Assembly (NCBI GenBank): GCA_904380375.1
Contig: CAJFID010000021.1
Location: 1 to 64,000 of the forward strand
Direction: 5' to 3'
DNA length: 64,000 bases
Source: Avimonas intestinalis
GTDB taxonomy: Bacteria; Bacillota; Clostridia; Oscillospirales; Acutalibacteraceae
Shown here in pieces: positions 43,584 to 52,511 of the stretch (the first letter of the stretch is position 1; each line of letters opens with the position of its first letter). A program made the position numbers and the translations under genes. The notes below the pieces were generated by a model that was not told the DNA's origin, did no database searches, and saw only the letters and a program-made list of their open reading frames with translations.

Positions 43584-44774
43584 ATGCCCTTGGCTACGAA
43601 AGCGCAAAATTCCATGACGGTTTTCCTGACGCTGCTGGACGATTCCTTTGAGGCGACGGCCGTGATCCGCTGCCCGGCGTATGCAGACACCTCGTTTTCC
43701 TTTTCCCTCAACGCGGACCTGGCGATCCGGTCGGTGACGGACGGGGAGGGGCCGCTTTCCTGCGTACGGACCGGGACGGAGAAGCTGGAGTTTACTTCCC
43801 CCGCCCAAAGGGTGACGGTTACGGGCGGCCGCCCTTTGCGGGAGCTCCGGATCGCGTACGCCGGCCGCGTCCAGTTCTCTTTCCCGGAGCGGAAGAACTT
43901 TCACAACATCATCACCCCGGACATGGCGATGCTGAGCGGGTATTCCGCCTGGTTCCCCCAGCGGCTGCCGGTGGCTGTTGAGGAGGACCGGGTGCTGATG
44001 AAAAACGGCCGGGAATGGTTCGTTGTCCAGGGGACATACGACCAGGCCGGCGACCAGTGGGTTTACGGGGGCGACACGGCGTTTGACCCTTACAACATCG
44101 CCGCCTACCGCCGGGAAAAGCTCCAATGCTATTCCAATCCCTGGCTCAACATTTATTTTGTGGACGACGGGATCCGCGAACAGGCCCGGCGGGCGGAGCA
44201 GGCGTACCGCGAGATCATCGAATATTACAACGGGGGCCTGTTTCGGAAAGAGGCCATCCCGGTTTTGAACATCGCCTGCGCCTCGCCGGCGATTACGGCC
44301 GGCGGCGGGTATTACCGCCCTAACTTTATGTGGTGCCCCAGCCTGGGGGACGATCCGTTGGAAACCGCCTGGCTTTTCGCCCACGAGACGGCCCACCGCT
44401 GGTGCAGCGGGGCGGATACGTCCAGCTGGGAGGACTGGCTCAACGAAACGGCGGCGGAATGGGCGTCCCTGCTTTTTGCCCTGTATAAAGGGGATACGGC
44501 GCTGTTTGATTACATCCTGCGCCCCAAGCTGGAAAACGCGCCCTCCCTCCCCGCCATCCGGACGGCGGACGGCTCCCGCCCACAGGGCGTCCACGATAAG
44601 GGGACGGCGCTGTGGTATGGGGTGTACCAGCAATATGGGTACGAGACCATGTGCCGGCTGGTGCGGATCTTCACCGGCCTGCTCTGTAAAAATACGGAAA
44701 ATTTTCTGGCGGAGTTGGAACGGCAGGGGCTGCGGGACGCCGCGTCCCTGATCCGGGCGGGGCTTGACGCGTAA
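43584..44774 (+). CDS. M1 aminopeptidase-like zinc metalloprotease
   Basis: 396 residues. The zinc signature is HETAHRWCSG followed by E in LNETAAEW, at the HExxH-18-E spacing of the gluzincins. The first 150 residues form a beta domain as in M1 enzymes (TVFLTLLDDSFEATAVIRC; FPERKNFHNIITPDMAML). GAMEN, the usual M1 substrate loop, is not seen; ASPAITAGGGYYRPNFMW lies in its place. The protein lacks the long C-terminal domain of classic M1 enzymes and has no signal peptide. ATG 43584 is preferred; GTG 43575 is an alternative. Confidence 0.75.
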   Translation: MPLATKAQNSMTVFLTLLDDSFEATAVIRCPAYADTSFSFSLNADLAIRSVTDGEGPLSCVRTGTEKLEFTSPAQRVTVTGGRPLRELRIAYAGRVQFSFPERKNFHNIITPDMAMLSGYSAWFPQRLPVAVEEDRVLMKNGREWFVVQGTYDQAGDQWVYGGDTAFDPYNIAAYRREKLQCYSNPWLNIYFVDDGIREQARRAEQAYREIIEYYNGGLFRKEAIPVLNIACASPAITAGGGYYRPNFMWCPSLGDDPLETAWLFAHETAHRWCSGADTSSWEDWLNETAAEWASLLFALYKGDTALFDYILRPKLENAPSLPAIRTADGSRPQGVHDKGTALWYGVYQQYGYETMCRLVRIFTGLLCKNTENFLAELERQGLRDAASLIRAGLDA

Positions 44775-44887
44775 AGGCGGGCGGCGGCGAACCGCGTCGC
44801 TGAAGCTCCCCGCGGGGAATGGCCGGCAGGCGGCAGCCGATGGCAGAAGCAAAGGAAAACCATGAGAACCAAGGAGGACGAAAGCGG

Positions 44888-45469
44888 ATGAAATCCCTGT
44901 GCAACAGACGGCAGGGCGGCCCCGGCGAAAGCGCCGGGCGGTCCCGCCGGCGGAAGGAAGCGGCCCCTCCGGCGGCAGGATGCCGGCTTTGGCCGCAGGC
45001 CCTGCTTTTGGCGGCTTTGCTGGCCGTGGCCCTGTTTGCGCTGGCCGGCTGCCAGGAAACGGACCCCCGCGCGATGCGGGAGGGCTCCGGCCATTTTGAA
45101 CGGCAGGACGCGCTGCCCGAACTTTCGGACGAAGGGGTAAAATGCGCGATCACCGAGGCGTATTATACCAACGACGGCGGGCTGATGCTGGCGCTCAAGC
45201 TGTCCAACGGGGGCGATGAGAACCGCCGGGTCCTCACCGTCGATGTGTCGCTGGAAAACGAGGAGGGGGAGGAGATCGCCGTCGCCGCGACCGACCAGGT
45301 TGACGAGGCGTTTTATGTGCCGGCCGGCGGATATGGCGACATGAGCTTTTATATTTCCCCGGACTATCTGGCCATTACCGACGACGACCTGGACAGCCTG
45401 ACCTATACGATCCGCATCACGAGCGAAGAGCTTGGAAGCACCTCCTCCACGCCCTCGGCAGAGGGATAG
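44888..45469 (+). CDS. Lipoprotein, function unknown
   Basis: 193 residues. A long basic N-region (about 35 residues, RRKEAAPP...) precedes a hydrophobic helix and the lipobox LAGC (LFALAGCQET). The mature part is beta-rich (CAITEAYYTNDGGLMLALKLSNGGDENRRV; TVDVSLENEEGEEIAVAAT; YGDMSFYIS), like a FixG/DUF4352-type Ig-like domain. AAGGAGG lies 10 bp before the ATG. 113 bp after the peptidase gene, possibly cotranscribed. Confidence 0.72.
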   Translation: MKSLCNRRQGGPGESAGRSRRRKEAAPPAAGCRLWPQALLLAALLAVALFALAGCQETDPRAMREGSGHFERQDALPELSDEGVKCAITEAYYTNDGGLMLALKLSNGGDENRRVLTVDVSLENEEGEEIAVAATDQVDEAFYVPAGGYGDMSFYISPDYLAITDDDLDSLTYTIRITSEELGSTSSTPSAEG

Positions 45470-45686
45470 GCGCGGCCGGTCTTTTGCCTCCGTTTCACGG
45501 ACGGGCCGGCAGCCAACGCTGGCAGCAGGCTCCCTGGGACGTTTCCCGGCTGGGTAGCCGTAGGGAGCCGGCGGATGCCGCCGCGCTGCCGTTCCCACAC
45601 CGGCGGCGCTTTCTTTAGCAGGGCAAGCCCCTTGCCAAAGGAAGCGGAGGGCGGCTTGCCCCGGAACAAAGAAGCAAGCAATAATA

Positions 45687-45720
45687 AAAAGCTGCCGCAG
45701 AATCCTCTGCGGCAGCTTTT
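45687..45720. terminator. Bidirectional terminator
   Basis: AGCTGCCGCAG (45690-45700) pairs with CTGCGGCAGCT (45707-45717), with A/T runs on both sides. It separates the convergent lipoprotein and PBP genes. Confidence 0.88.
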
Positions 45721-45747
45721 CCCATTTTTTACAGCGTTGCCTCCTGC

Positions 45748-48162
45748 TTAGGCAGCGGGAATGACCTCCTGGTCGTCAAAATCGTCCGTATCCGGCGGAA
45801 GGGCCGGCGTCTGGGTCGTTGAAGAATCAGTGGCCGGCGTATCCGTCGCCGGCTGCTCGGAAGTGGTGCTGGTGGTCGAATCCGAAGTGCTCGTGGTGCT
45901 GCCGTCCGTCGTCACGCCGGCGGTAGTCCTTGAGGTGGACTGGGCGGAGGTAGACGTGGTCGTGGCGGGGGTGGTGGAATCGCTGCTGATCCCCGCGTTC
46001 GGGCTCCCTCCGTGGGTGGTGCAGTAGCCGGGGACGTTGTCCGGCTTGTAGTACCCTACGCCGGTGCTCGAGCAGCCGGTATTGGCCAGCAGGCCGGTGG
46101 TCTGGCAGAAAACCGCCTTGACAACCGTGTCGGGCTGGGTAAACTCCTTGGCCTCCAGCCCCTCGTGCAGCGCGTTCATCGCCTTCTGCCAGAGCTGGCG
46201 GGCATAGCGGGTATCGGAGCTGTGGACTTCCTCATTGTTGTCGTAGCCGAACCAGCAAGCCCCCACATAGTAGGGGGTGCCGCCGACGTAGTAGATGTCC
46301 TTGGTGTCGGTGGTCGTACCGGTCTTGGCAAAGGTGGTAAAGCCGTTGACCCCGAACCCGCGGCCGGTGGCGCCGTTGCCGCCGTCAATAACCCGCTGCA
46401 GCAGCTGGTTCATGATATAGGCGGTATTTTCATCCAGCGCATGGACGTTGGTGGACGAATTCTGTAGGATCACTTGATTATTCCGTTCCACCCGTTCAAA
46501 GGTATACGGCTCGTTGTAATAGCCGCCGTTGCCGAACACCTGATAGGCGGCGGCCATCTCAATGCACTTCACGCCGTCGGTCAGGCCGCCGAGCGCCAGG
46601 GACGGGACGATATCCGTCAGGATCCGGCCGTTGACCTCCTTGGAGCGCACCAGGGTGGTTATATGCAGGCTGTTGGTCAGGAAATCAAAGCTCCGCTCCG
46701 GCGTGAGCTCCATAATCAGCTTGGCCGGAATGGTGTTGAGCGACCACTTGACCGCCGATTCTATGGTGACGTTGCCGTTGTAGTAGTTGTCAAAGTTGCG
46801 GGGCCATGTGCTGCCGTCCTCCATCGTCATCGGATGGTCGTCCATAACGGTCGAATAGGTAATCAGGTTCAGGTCAATGGCCGGCGCGTAAACGGCGATG
46901 GGCTTCATGGCGGAACCGGGCTGCCTCACCGAAGAGGTGGAACGGTTTAAGATCCGGTTGGCGGTCTTTTCCCCCCGCCCGCCGACCGTCGCCACCAGCC
47001 GGCCCTGGTAGTCAATCACCGCCATGGCGGCCTGCGGGTCCTCCTCATCGCCGCTGTGGTGCTCGGGGAAGTTGGCGTCGTCCTCAAACACCGCCTCCAC
47101 CTTTTCCTGCAGCTCGGGGTCTTCGCAGGAATAGATCTTTAGCCCGCCGTGGAAGTACAGCTGCTCCGCGTATTCCTCGGTATAGCCGTAGTTTTCCATC
47201 AGGGCGTCAATGACGTCCTCGGTCAGCTGGTCGGCGTAATAATCCTGTACGTCGACCCGCTTCATATTGCTGCGGAACACCAGCTCCTCGTTATAAGCCT
47301 GGATGTACTCGTCCTCGGTGATGAAGCCGTTGCGGTACATTTCCTGCAAAACGACCTTCTGCCGCTGCTTGATGTTGTCCGGGTGCAGGTAGGGGTTGTA
47401 CCGGCTGGGATTCTGGGTAATGCCGGCGATCAGCGCGCATTCGGCCAGGGTCAGGTCCTGGACGTCCTTGCCGAAGTAATAGTTGGCGGCCGCCCCCACA
47501 CCCTTGATGTTGCTGGACAAGGGCAGGATGTTGAGGTAGGCCTCAAGGATCTGGTTTTTGGTGGCGTTTTTCTCCAGGTCAATGGCGCGGAAGATTTCGC
47601 GCACCTTCCGGGAGATTTTTACGTCGTCGTCCTCGGTGATGTTCTTGATGAGCTGCTGGGTAATGGTGGAGCCGCCGTAGGTGTTCGAGCGGAAATGGAA
47701 AACCATATTCACCGCGGCGGAAATAGTGCGGATCCAGTCCACCCCGTTGTGCTCGCGGAAGCGCTTGTCCTCAATGGCGATGACGGCGTTCTGCATATCA
47801 ATGGGGATATCCGCGAGATCGGTCCAAATGCTGTTGGTGCCCTCTACCCGCTGGATTTCCTCCCACTCTCCGGCGGAATTCTTGGCGTAGACGATGCTGC
47901 TTTCGTTGAGCTGGAGGTCGTCCAGGTCGATCGGCGAAGAGGAATCGACGTTGGCGATTACGTAGACGACCATGATGCATCCGACGATGCTGACGGTGAT
48001 CGTTCCGATGAGGAAAATGGTCAGAATGCATTTCATGATCGCGGCAAACACCTTGCGGGTGACCCGCACCGGTTTTTTCTTCATAAAGCGCTTTACCGCG
48101 CCGGAGGATTTCCCGCCCTTTTGGGAAGGGGCGGACTGCCCGGCTTTGTTCGGCTGCTTCAT
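45748..48162 (-). CDS. Class A penicillin-binding protein (PBP1A-like)
   Basis: Bifunctional peptidoglycan synthase of 804 residues. A basic cytoplasmic tail and one membrane helix (LTIFLIGTITVSIVGCIMVVYVI) come first. The GT51 glycosyltransferase follows (NAVIAIEDKRFREHNGVDW; YGGSTITQQLIKN; EAYLNILPLSSNIKGVGAAA). The transpeptidase has SAMK (RQPGSAMKPIAVY), SLN (VKWSLNTIP) and KTG (FAKTGTTTDTKD). The last 85 residues are a Ser/Thr-rich wall-spanning tail ending in DDFDDQEVIPAA. ATG 48162 lies 11 bp after AAAAGGAGG. Confidence 0.95.
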   Translation of the reverse strand: MKQPNKAGQSAPSQKGGKSSGAVKRFMKKKPVRVTRKVFAAIMKCILTIFLIGTITVSIVGCIMVVYVIANVDSSSPIDLDDLQLNESSIVYAKNSAGEWEEIQRVEGTNSIWTDLADIPIDMQNAVIAIEDKRFREHNGVDWIRTISAAVNMVFHFRSNTYGGSTITQQLIKNITEDDDVKISRKVREIFRAIDLEKNATKNQILEAYLNILPLSSNIKGVGAAANYYFGKDVQDLTLAECALIAGITQNPSRYNPYLHPDNIKQRQKVVLQEMYRNGFITEDEYIQAYNEELVFRSNMKRVDVQDYYADQLTEDVIDALMENYGYTEEYAEQLYFHGGLKIYSCEDPELQEKVEAVFEDDANFPEHHSGDEEDPQAAMAVIDYQGRLVATVGGRGEKTANRILNRSTSSVRQPGSAMKPIAVYAPAIDLNLITYSTVMDDHPMTMEDGSTWPRNFDNYYNGNVTIESAVKWSLNTIPAKLIMELTPERSFDFLTNSLHITTLVRSKEVNGRILTDIVPSLALGGLTDGVKCIEMAAAYQVFGNGGYYNEPYTFERVERNNQVILQNSSTNVHALDENTAYIMNQLLQRVIDGGNGATGRGFGVNGFTTFAKTGTTTDTKDIYYVGGTPYYVGACWFGYDNNEEVHSSDTRYARQLWQKAMNALHEGLEAKEFTQPDTVVKAVFCQTTGLLANTGCSSTGVGYYKPDNVPGYCTTHGGSPNAGISSDSTTPATTTSTSAQSTSRTTAGVTTDGSTTSTSDSTTSTTSEQPATDTPATDSSTTQTPALPPDTDDFDDQEVIPAA

Positions 48163-48222
48163 TCCACCATCGGCCTCCTTTTCAGTGGAATCCAGAAAAT
48201 GGCATAGAATCGCGTACACTTA

Positions 48223-48251
48223 ATCTTATAGCAGAGGTGCCCAAATGTCAA
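48223..48251 (-). promoter_or_regulatory. Promoter of the PBP gene
   Basis: Minus-strand TTGACA (48246-48251) and TAAGAT (48223-48228), 17 bp apart; TATAAG at 15 bp is an alternative -10. Confidence 0.7.
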
Positions 48252-48603
48252 ATATCAAAACTGTAACATTCCCCCGACAGGGGCCGGGAAAGGGGGCTTG
48301 CAGGCGGGGTTAAGAAAATCTTTAAGGGAAATCAAAGAAAACCAAAGGAAATTTCATGGATTCCGGCGCAGGAAAAAGAACGGGTGGAGCGGCCGGCGCC
48401 GGCGGCAAGAGAAATTTATGGATATTTTGCCCCAAAAGCGGTCAAAATACAAAGGAATCCCCGGAAAAGGAAAAATTCTCCGCATTGGCGGAGGCTGACC
48501 AAACGGCGGATCCCTGGAAAGGGCTTGGCCCGGCGGCCCGGAGCGGGCGGCAGGGCGCAGCCCGCTCCGCAGGGACATCCCGCCCGAAAGGAGAGGATAC
48601 TCC
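48252..48603. other. Intergenic region between the divergent PBP and BofC-like genes
   Basis: A purine-rich stretch from 48310 and a GC-rich part after 48480. A frame from ATG 48356 has a ribosome-like site but overlaps the next gene and shows no family features, so it is not called. Confidence 0.5.
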
Positions 48604-49008
48604 ATGGAGGAATGGGATCGGAAAGAAAACCCTCCAGAGGAGCCGGCCGCCCGGCGCCCGCGGACCCCGGCGGTCCTAATGGTGACGGTCATCGGCGGCA
48701 CGGCGGTTCTCATGGCCCTGCTGCTGTTTTTGATCCTCAAGCCGCCGGAGGCGGAGGCGGAGCCTCCCGCGTCGCAGGGCGCCGTTTCCGGCACGCAGCA
48801 GGAGGAGCCGGCCGGCGCCATACTCTGCATCCTGGGGGAATGGGAGGGCAAGCTGGCCGTCTTTGCCCCCAACGGCATCTCGCCGCAGGAGGTGTACGAC
48901 GTGTATATTTCCACCCTGCCCGAGGAGGAGCAGCAGAAGCTGGAGCAGGGCATCCCGGTATATGACGAGGGAACCCTCGCCGGGCTGCTGGAGGATTACA
49001 CCAGCTGA
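48604..49008 (+). CDS. Membrane-anchored protein with BofC C-terminal-like domain
   Basis: 134 residues: a polar cytoplasmic start (EEWDRKENPPEEPAARR), one membrane helix (VLMVTVIGGTAVLMALLLFLIL), a linker, and a 65-residue domain GAILCILGEWEGKLAVFAPN ... VYDVYISTLPEEEQQKLEQG ... LLEDYTS. The last part resembles the BofC_C domain, found in Bacillus BofC (a sigma-K checkpoint protein) and in many short clostridial proteins. The match is from memory of the pattern. GAAAGGAGAGG precedes the ATG. It converges with ypeB, a spore gene. Confidence 0.62.
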   Translation: MEEWDRKENPPEEPAARRPRTPAVLMVTVIGGTAVLMALLLFLILKPPEAEAEPPASQGAVSGTQQEEPAGAILCILGEWEGKLAVFAPNGISPQEVYDVYISTLPEEEQQKLEQGIPVYDEGTLAGLLEDYTS

Positions 49009-49058
49009 AGGGGGCGGCGTCCGCGGCCGGCTGACAATGAATCACCGAATGCGGGAAT

Positions 49059-49100
49059 GGGAGGGCGCGGCAAAATCGTGCATTTTGCCGCGCCCTCCCT
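49059..49100. terminator. Bidirectional terminator between the BofC-like gene and ypeB
   Basis: A stem of about 17 bp, GGAGGGCGCGGCAAAAT with ATTTTGCCGCGCCCTCC, loop CGTGC. No long T run follows on either strand, but it lies exactly between two convergent stops. Confidence 0.65.
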
Positions 49101-49131
49101 TGTCCCGGCCGGGGCATAGGGGTTCTCGCCC

Positions 49132-50511
49132 CTACATAGCCAGCACGCCGGTGTCGCTTTCAAGCAGGATCAGGATCTGCTCTTCCATCCCCGTCTCCAC
49201 ATCCACATAGACCAGCACCTTTTCCCCGTCCTGCCCGCGGCAGAGGAATTCGTGGCAGTAGGTTTCGCTCAGCCCGTCGGAGGGGATCAGCGCCATCGCG
49301 TGGCTTTCCGGCGTCAGCCGGGAGGACAGGGCCGCGCGGGCCTCCCCTTCGGTCACGGCGACGGCGGGCAGCTCCCGTTCGGTGTGGTTTTGCAGGAAGC
49401 CCTTGGCGTCGTACAGCACCGTCTCCCCGGTATCGAGCGCAATCCCCACCTTGACCAGGTCGGGATACAGGACCACCTCCTGCCCGTCGTATTTCGCGGC
49501 GGCGGCAAAATTGACGGTGAGGATGCCGTCCGCCAGGGAGTAATACCGGAAGACGAATTCCCCCAGGCCGCGGCCGGCCAGGGCGGCCTGAGCCTTTTCA
49601 AGCCCTTCCTCCACCGTGAGCACCGGTTCCCCGACCGGGCGGGCGTTCGTAAAGGTTTCCACCACCCCGCCGGCCTGGGAGACGCTTACCGAAAGCAAAG
49701 CCGTCCCGCCCTCCCCGCCGCCGGTAAAAAGATAGCAAGGGAGGTTGCCGCTCGAATTCCCGGCGTAGGCGAGGGACTCCGCCCCGGTGGCTTTCCTTGC
49801 CGAAAGGAGCGCCTGGCTTTGAGAAACGGCGGCCTTGCCGGCCAGGTATTTCGGCTTTTGCTGCTGGATATGGTCGGAGAAGGGGCCGTCATAGATGAGG
49901 GTGGGGTAGTCGGCAAAGCCTTCCTCCATCTCGTGGAACCCGCTGTTGATGTCCGGCATTGCGGGCTCCTGCCCATCCCCGATGAGCGCGTCCTGCGTGC
50001 TTTCCAGAGTCAGCGCCCCGTTGTAAAGGTCGCTTTCCATCTGCCCCAGCTGCTTTGACAGGGCCGAGGCGTAGCCGGACAGCTGGTCCAGAGCCTCCCG
50101 CTCCTGCTCGGTCACCGGTTCGCCGCTTTCCACCTTGTCGGACAGCGCCATGCAGAAATTGCCTACCTGGGACAGGAACTTGTACGTGCCTTCCAGCTCC
50201 GTCCCTGCAATGGGAAGCTGGCTGAGCGCCATTTTCGCGTTCCCCGCCTGCCGCCACAGCGCGGAGGAGAGCCCCTCTATCTGTTTGGCGCTGGCGGCGT
50301 ACTGGCCCTTTTCGAGCGTGATATCAAGGTTGCTGATGTATTCCGTCAACTCGCCCAGCGCCCGCTGGTAGGAATATTCAATGGTGGTGCGGTATTTCCG
50401 CGCAGCGGTGTAGCCGCCGATTGCCGCTGTGGCTAAGGCGGCGATCAGGGCCAGGGTAAAGCTGATCAGCCGGACCAGGCTGCGGCGGCCCATCCTGCGA
50501 AAACGCTCCAT
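49132..50511 (-). CDS. ypeB: Germination protein YpeB
   Basis: Spore protein that stabilises the cortex hydrolase SleB in the spore inner membrane. 459 residues: an N-terminal membrane helix (RLISFTLALIAALATAAIGGY), a helical region (YSYQRALGELTEYISNLD; AALWRQAGNAKMALSQLPI-like), the conserved GFHEMEEGFADYPTLIYDGPFSDHI and PKYLAGK, then two or three PepSY-like repeats (VLTVEEGLEKAQAAL; LYPDLVKVGIALDTGETVLYDAKGFLQNH; GEKVLVYVDVETGMEEQILIL). AAGGAGG precedes the ATG. sleB, its usual partner, is not adjacent. It marks the organism as a spore-former. Confidence 0.92.
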   Translation of the reverse strand: MERFRRMGRRSLVRLISFTLALIAALATAAIGGYTAARKYRTTIEYSYQRALGELTEYISNLDITLEKGQYAASAKQIEGLSSALWRQAGNAKMALSQLPIAGTELEGTYKFLSQVGNFCMALSDKVESGEPVTEQEREALDQLSGYASALSKQLGQMESDLYNGALTLESTQDALIGDGQEPAMPDINSGFHEMEEGFADYPTLIYDGPFSDHIQQQKPKYLAGKAAVSQSQALLSARKATGAESLAYAGNSSGNLPCYLFTGGGEGGTALLSVSVSQAGGVVETFTNARPVGEPVLTVEEGLEKAQAALAGRGLGEFVFRYYSLADGILTVNFAAAAKYDGQEVVLYPDLVKVGIALDTGETVLYDAKGFLQNHTERELPAVAVTEGEARAALSSRLTPESHAMALIPSDGLSETYCHEFLCRGQDGEKVLVYVDVETGMEEQILILLESDTGVLAM

Positions 50512-50545
50512 AAGGCGTCCTCCTTATTCCAAAAAGGATGCGGGG

Positions 50546-50575
50546 CCATAAGGGCGCCGTGCGGCACCCTTATGG
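50546..50575. repeat. Near-perfect inverted repeat in the ypeB leader
   Basis: CCATAAGGG at 50546 pairs with CCCTTATGG ending at 50575; 14 bp stem with one mismatch. It lies 35 bp before ypeB and may shape its leader. Confidence 0.6.
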
Positions 50576-50652
50576 TTTACCGTATGTGTATCTTTTCCGG
50601 AAAAGAAGAGGCTATGCGGGTAATCGCTGCGTTTCCTGCGGGAACGGAAGAA

Positions 50653-50689
50653 ACAAATAGTATATTATTAAAATAAATCGTCTATTTGT
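50653..50689. promoter_or_regulatory. AT-rich dyad, possible operator or promoter region upstream of ypeB
   Basis: ACAAATAG (50653-50660) and CTATTTGT (50682-50689) form an exact dyad around an AT-only centre. The stretch 50640-50700 is far more AT-rich than its surroundings. No confident sigma-G or sigma-A promoter could be fitted. Confidence 0.4.
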
Positions 50690-50772
50690 ATATTCTTTTT
50701 GAGCTGTCCCATGCGCTGTTTCCCGGCCGGAGGCGTCTGCTTGAGCGGGGCATTGGCGGCGGAGGGCCTCCT

Positions 50773-50816
50773 GAAAAAACGAAAGCGGGGGTCCTGTTGA
50801 AAAGGCCCCCGCTTTC
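50773..50816 (-). terminator. Terminator of the znu operon
   Basis: GAAAGCGGGGG (50781-50791) pairs with CCCCCGCTTTC (50806-50816); a T run follows on the minus strand. Confidence 0.88.
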
Positions 50817-50846
50817 CTCTATTGGCTTTCCTTAGCTGCGCTGGCT

Positions 50847-51680
50847 TTAATTCACTTCCCCTTTTTCCCGCAGGGCGAAGGTGCCGAAGTAGAGCACGGC
50901 GGCGATGAGCACCACCATCGGCCCGGCCGCGACGGCGTTGTGGTAGGAAACCAGGAGACCCAGGATCCCCGAAAACAGCCCGAAAATCAGCGCCAGCAGG
51001 TGATAGCTCCGCATACTGCGGGCCACGTTGCGGGAGGCGGCGGCGGGCAGGATCAGCATGGCGTTGATAATCAGCAGCCCCACCCACTGGATGGCGAGCA
51101 TGACGATTACCGCGATCAGCACCACGAACAGATTGTCGAGCAGCTTGACCGGGATGCCCTTGCTGCGCGCTAAGGCGGGGCTGATGCTCACCGCATGGAG
51201 CTGGTTGAAGCAGAGCAGCCAGATGCCGGCCGTGGCCGCCAGGGTGATCCCCAGCACAAGCAGCTCGCCGGGGGAGATGCTGAGGATATCGCCGATCAGC
51301 AGGCTCTGGTATTTGGAAAAGCTGCCCCCGCGGGAGAGGATGACCAGCCCGAGCGCCACCCCGCAGGAGGAGAATACCCCGATCACCGTGTCGGTTGAGG
51401 AAAGGCGGGAATGCCGGATGCGGTTCATCACCAGGGCGAACACCACCGCGAAAGCCACCATCACCAGCCGGTATTCGGACAGGCCCAGCAGGACGCCGAT
51501 CCCCACCCCAGTCAGGGCGGAATGCCCCAGCGCGTCGGAGAAGAAGGCCATCCCGTTGTTGACCACCAGGGTGCCGAGCATGGCGAAAAGCGGCATGATC
51601 AGCAGGATCGCGAAAAAGGCGTTGCGCATGAAATCGTACTGCCACCAGCCGAAGAGGGCGTCGACGAGGGAATCCAGCAT
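50847..51680 (-). CDS. znuB: Metal (zinc-type) ABC transporter permease
   Basis: 277 residues, about eight to nine membrane helices, ABC-3 family. Typical segments: FAMLGTLVVNNGMAFFSDALGHSALTGVGIG, LLIGDILSISPGELLVLG, GIPVKLLDNLFVVLIAVIVM, VGLLIINAMLILPAAASRNVA. Moves Zn2+ or Mn2+ through the membrane with the two other subunits. ATG 51680 follows GAAAGGATG. Third gene of the operon, 71 bp after the ATPase gene. Confidence 0.93.
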   Translation of the reverse strand: MLDSLVDALFGWWQYDFMRNAFFAILLIMPLFAMLGTLVVNNGMAFFSDALGHSALTGVGIGVLLGLSEYRLVMVAFAVVFALVMNRIRHSRLSSTDTVIGVFSSCGVALGLVILSRGGSFSKYQSLLIGDILSISPGELLVLGITLAATAGIWLLCFNQLHAVSISPALARSKGIPVKLLDNLFVVLIAVIVMLAIQWVGLLIINAMLILPAAASRNVARSMRSYHLLALIFGLFSGILGLLVSYHNAVAAGPMVVLIAAVLYFGTFALREKGEVN

Positions 51681-51751
51681 ACCAAAGCATCCTTTCAAGA
51701 AAATCGGGGCCGGCGGGCCGCCGCTCGCGGCCCACGGGGGGGAGCCCGCGG

Positions 51752-52474
51752 CTAGGCGCCGGGGAAGGCCTGGTGGAAGGCTTCGCTGGCAAACACCTCT
51801 TCCGGCGTGCCGCACGCCTCCACGCTGCGGTCCAGCAGTACCACCCGGTCAGCGTGGCGGCGGACAAAATCCAGGTCGTGGGACACCAGCAGCATCACCA
51901 TGTCGCTGCTGGCCTTGAGCTGCCCAAGGACCGTATAAAACAGCTGAAGGCCCGCCTGGTCAACGCCGGAGACCGGCTCGTCCAGCACCAGCAGGTCGGG
52001 GGTGGGCAGGGTGGCGGCCGCCAGCAGCACCCGCTGCAGCTCCCCGCCCGAGAGCCGCCCCACCGGCTTGTCGATCAGCGCGGCGGCGTTGAACCGGGCC
52101 AAATGCTCCCGCAGCCGTTCGACCGTCCTGCGGCGGCGGGGGAGGAAAACCGGGTAGCCGGTGGTCAGGGAGGCGAGCATGTCGTACACCGTGGCAGGGG
52201 AACCGGCGTCCACGCTGAGCGTCTGGGGGACGTAGCCGATCCGCAGCTTCCCGGCCGGCCGGCCGTCGTGGCCGCTGAATTCGACGTTGCCGGTGTGGGG
52301 CAGCTCGCCCAGGATCGCCTTGAGCAGGGTCGATTTCCCCGCCCCGTTCCGGCCGATCAGGGCGGTCAGCTCCCCGCAGTGGGCGTGCAGGCTCACGTCC
52401 TTGAGCAGGACGGAGCCCCCGGCCGTAACGGTGATATGGTTGATCTTCAGGCAATGCAGCCCGCAGGTACTCAT
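51752..52474 (-). CDS. znuC: Metal ABC transporter ATP-binding protein
   Basis: 240 residues: Walker A ALIGRNGAGKSTLLKAIL, Q-loop IGYVPQTLSVD, signature VGRLSGGELQRVLLA, Walker B LLVLDEPVSGVD and switch His in MLLVSHDLDFV. AAGGAG lies 8 bp before ATG 52474. It follows the substrate-binding gene by 37 bp. Zinc versus manganese is inferred from the His-rich loop in the neighbouring binding protein. Confidence 0.94.
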   Translation of the reverse strand: MSTCGLHCLKINHITVTAGGSVLLKDVSLHAHCGELTALIGRNGAGKSTLLKAILGELPHTGNVEFSGHDGRPAGKLRIGYVPQTLSVDAGSPATVYDMLASLTTGYPVFLPRRRRTVERLREHLARFNAAALIDKPVGRLSGGELQRVLLAAATLPTPDLLVLDEPVSGVDQAGLQLFYTVLGQLKASSDMVMLLVSHDLDFVRRHADRVVLLDRSVEACGTPEEVFASEAFHQAFPGA

Positions 52475-52511
52475 GAGCGTAACTCCTTCTTTCCGCCGGT
52501 TCCCTATTGCT

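Noticed and set aside
48356..48679. 107-codon frame before the BofC-like gene
   Set aside because: Overlaps the better-supported gene, Gly/Arg/Ser-rich, no family pattern.
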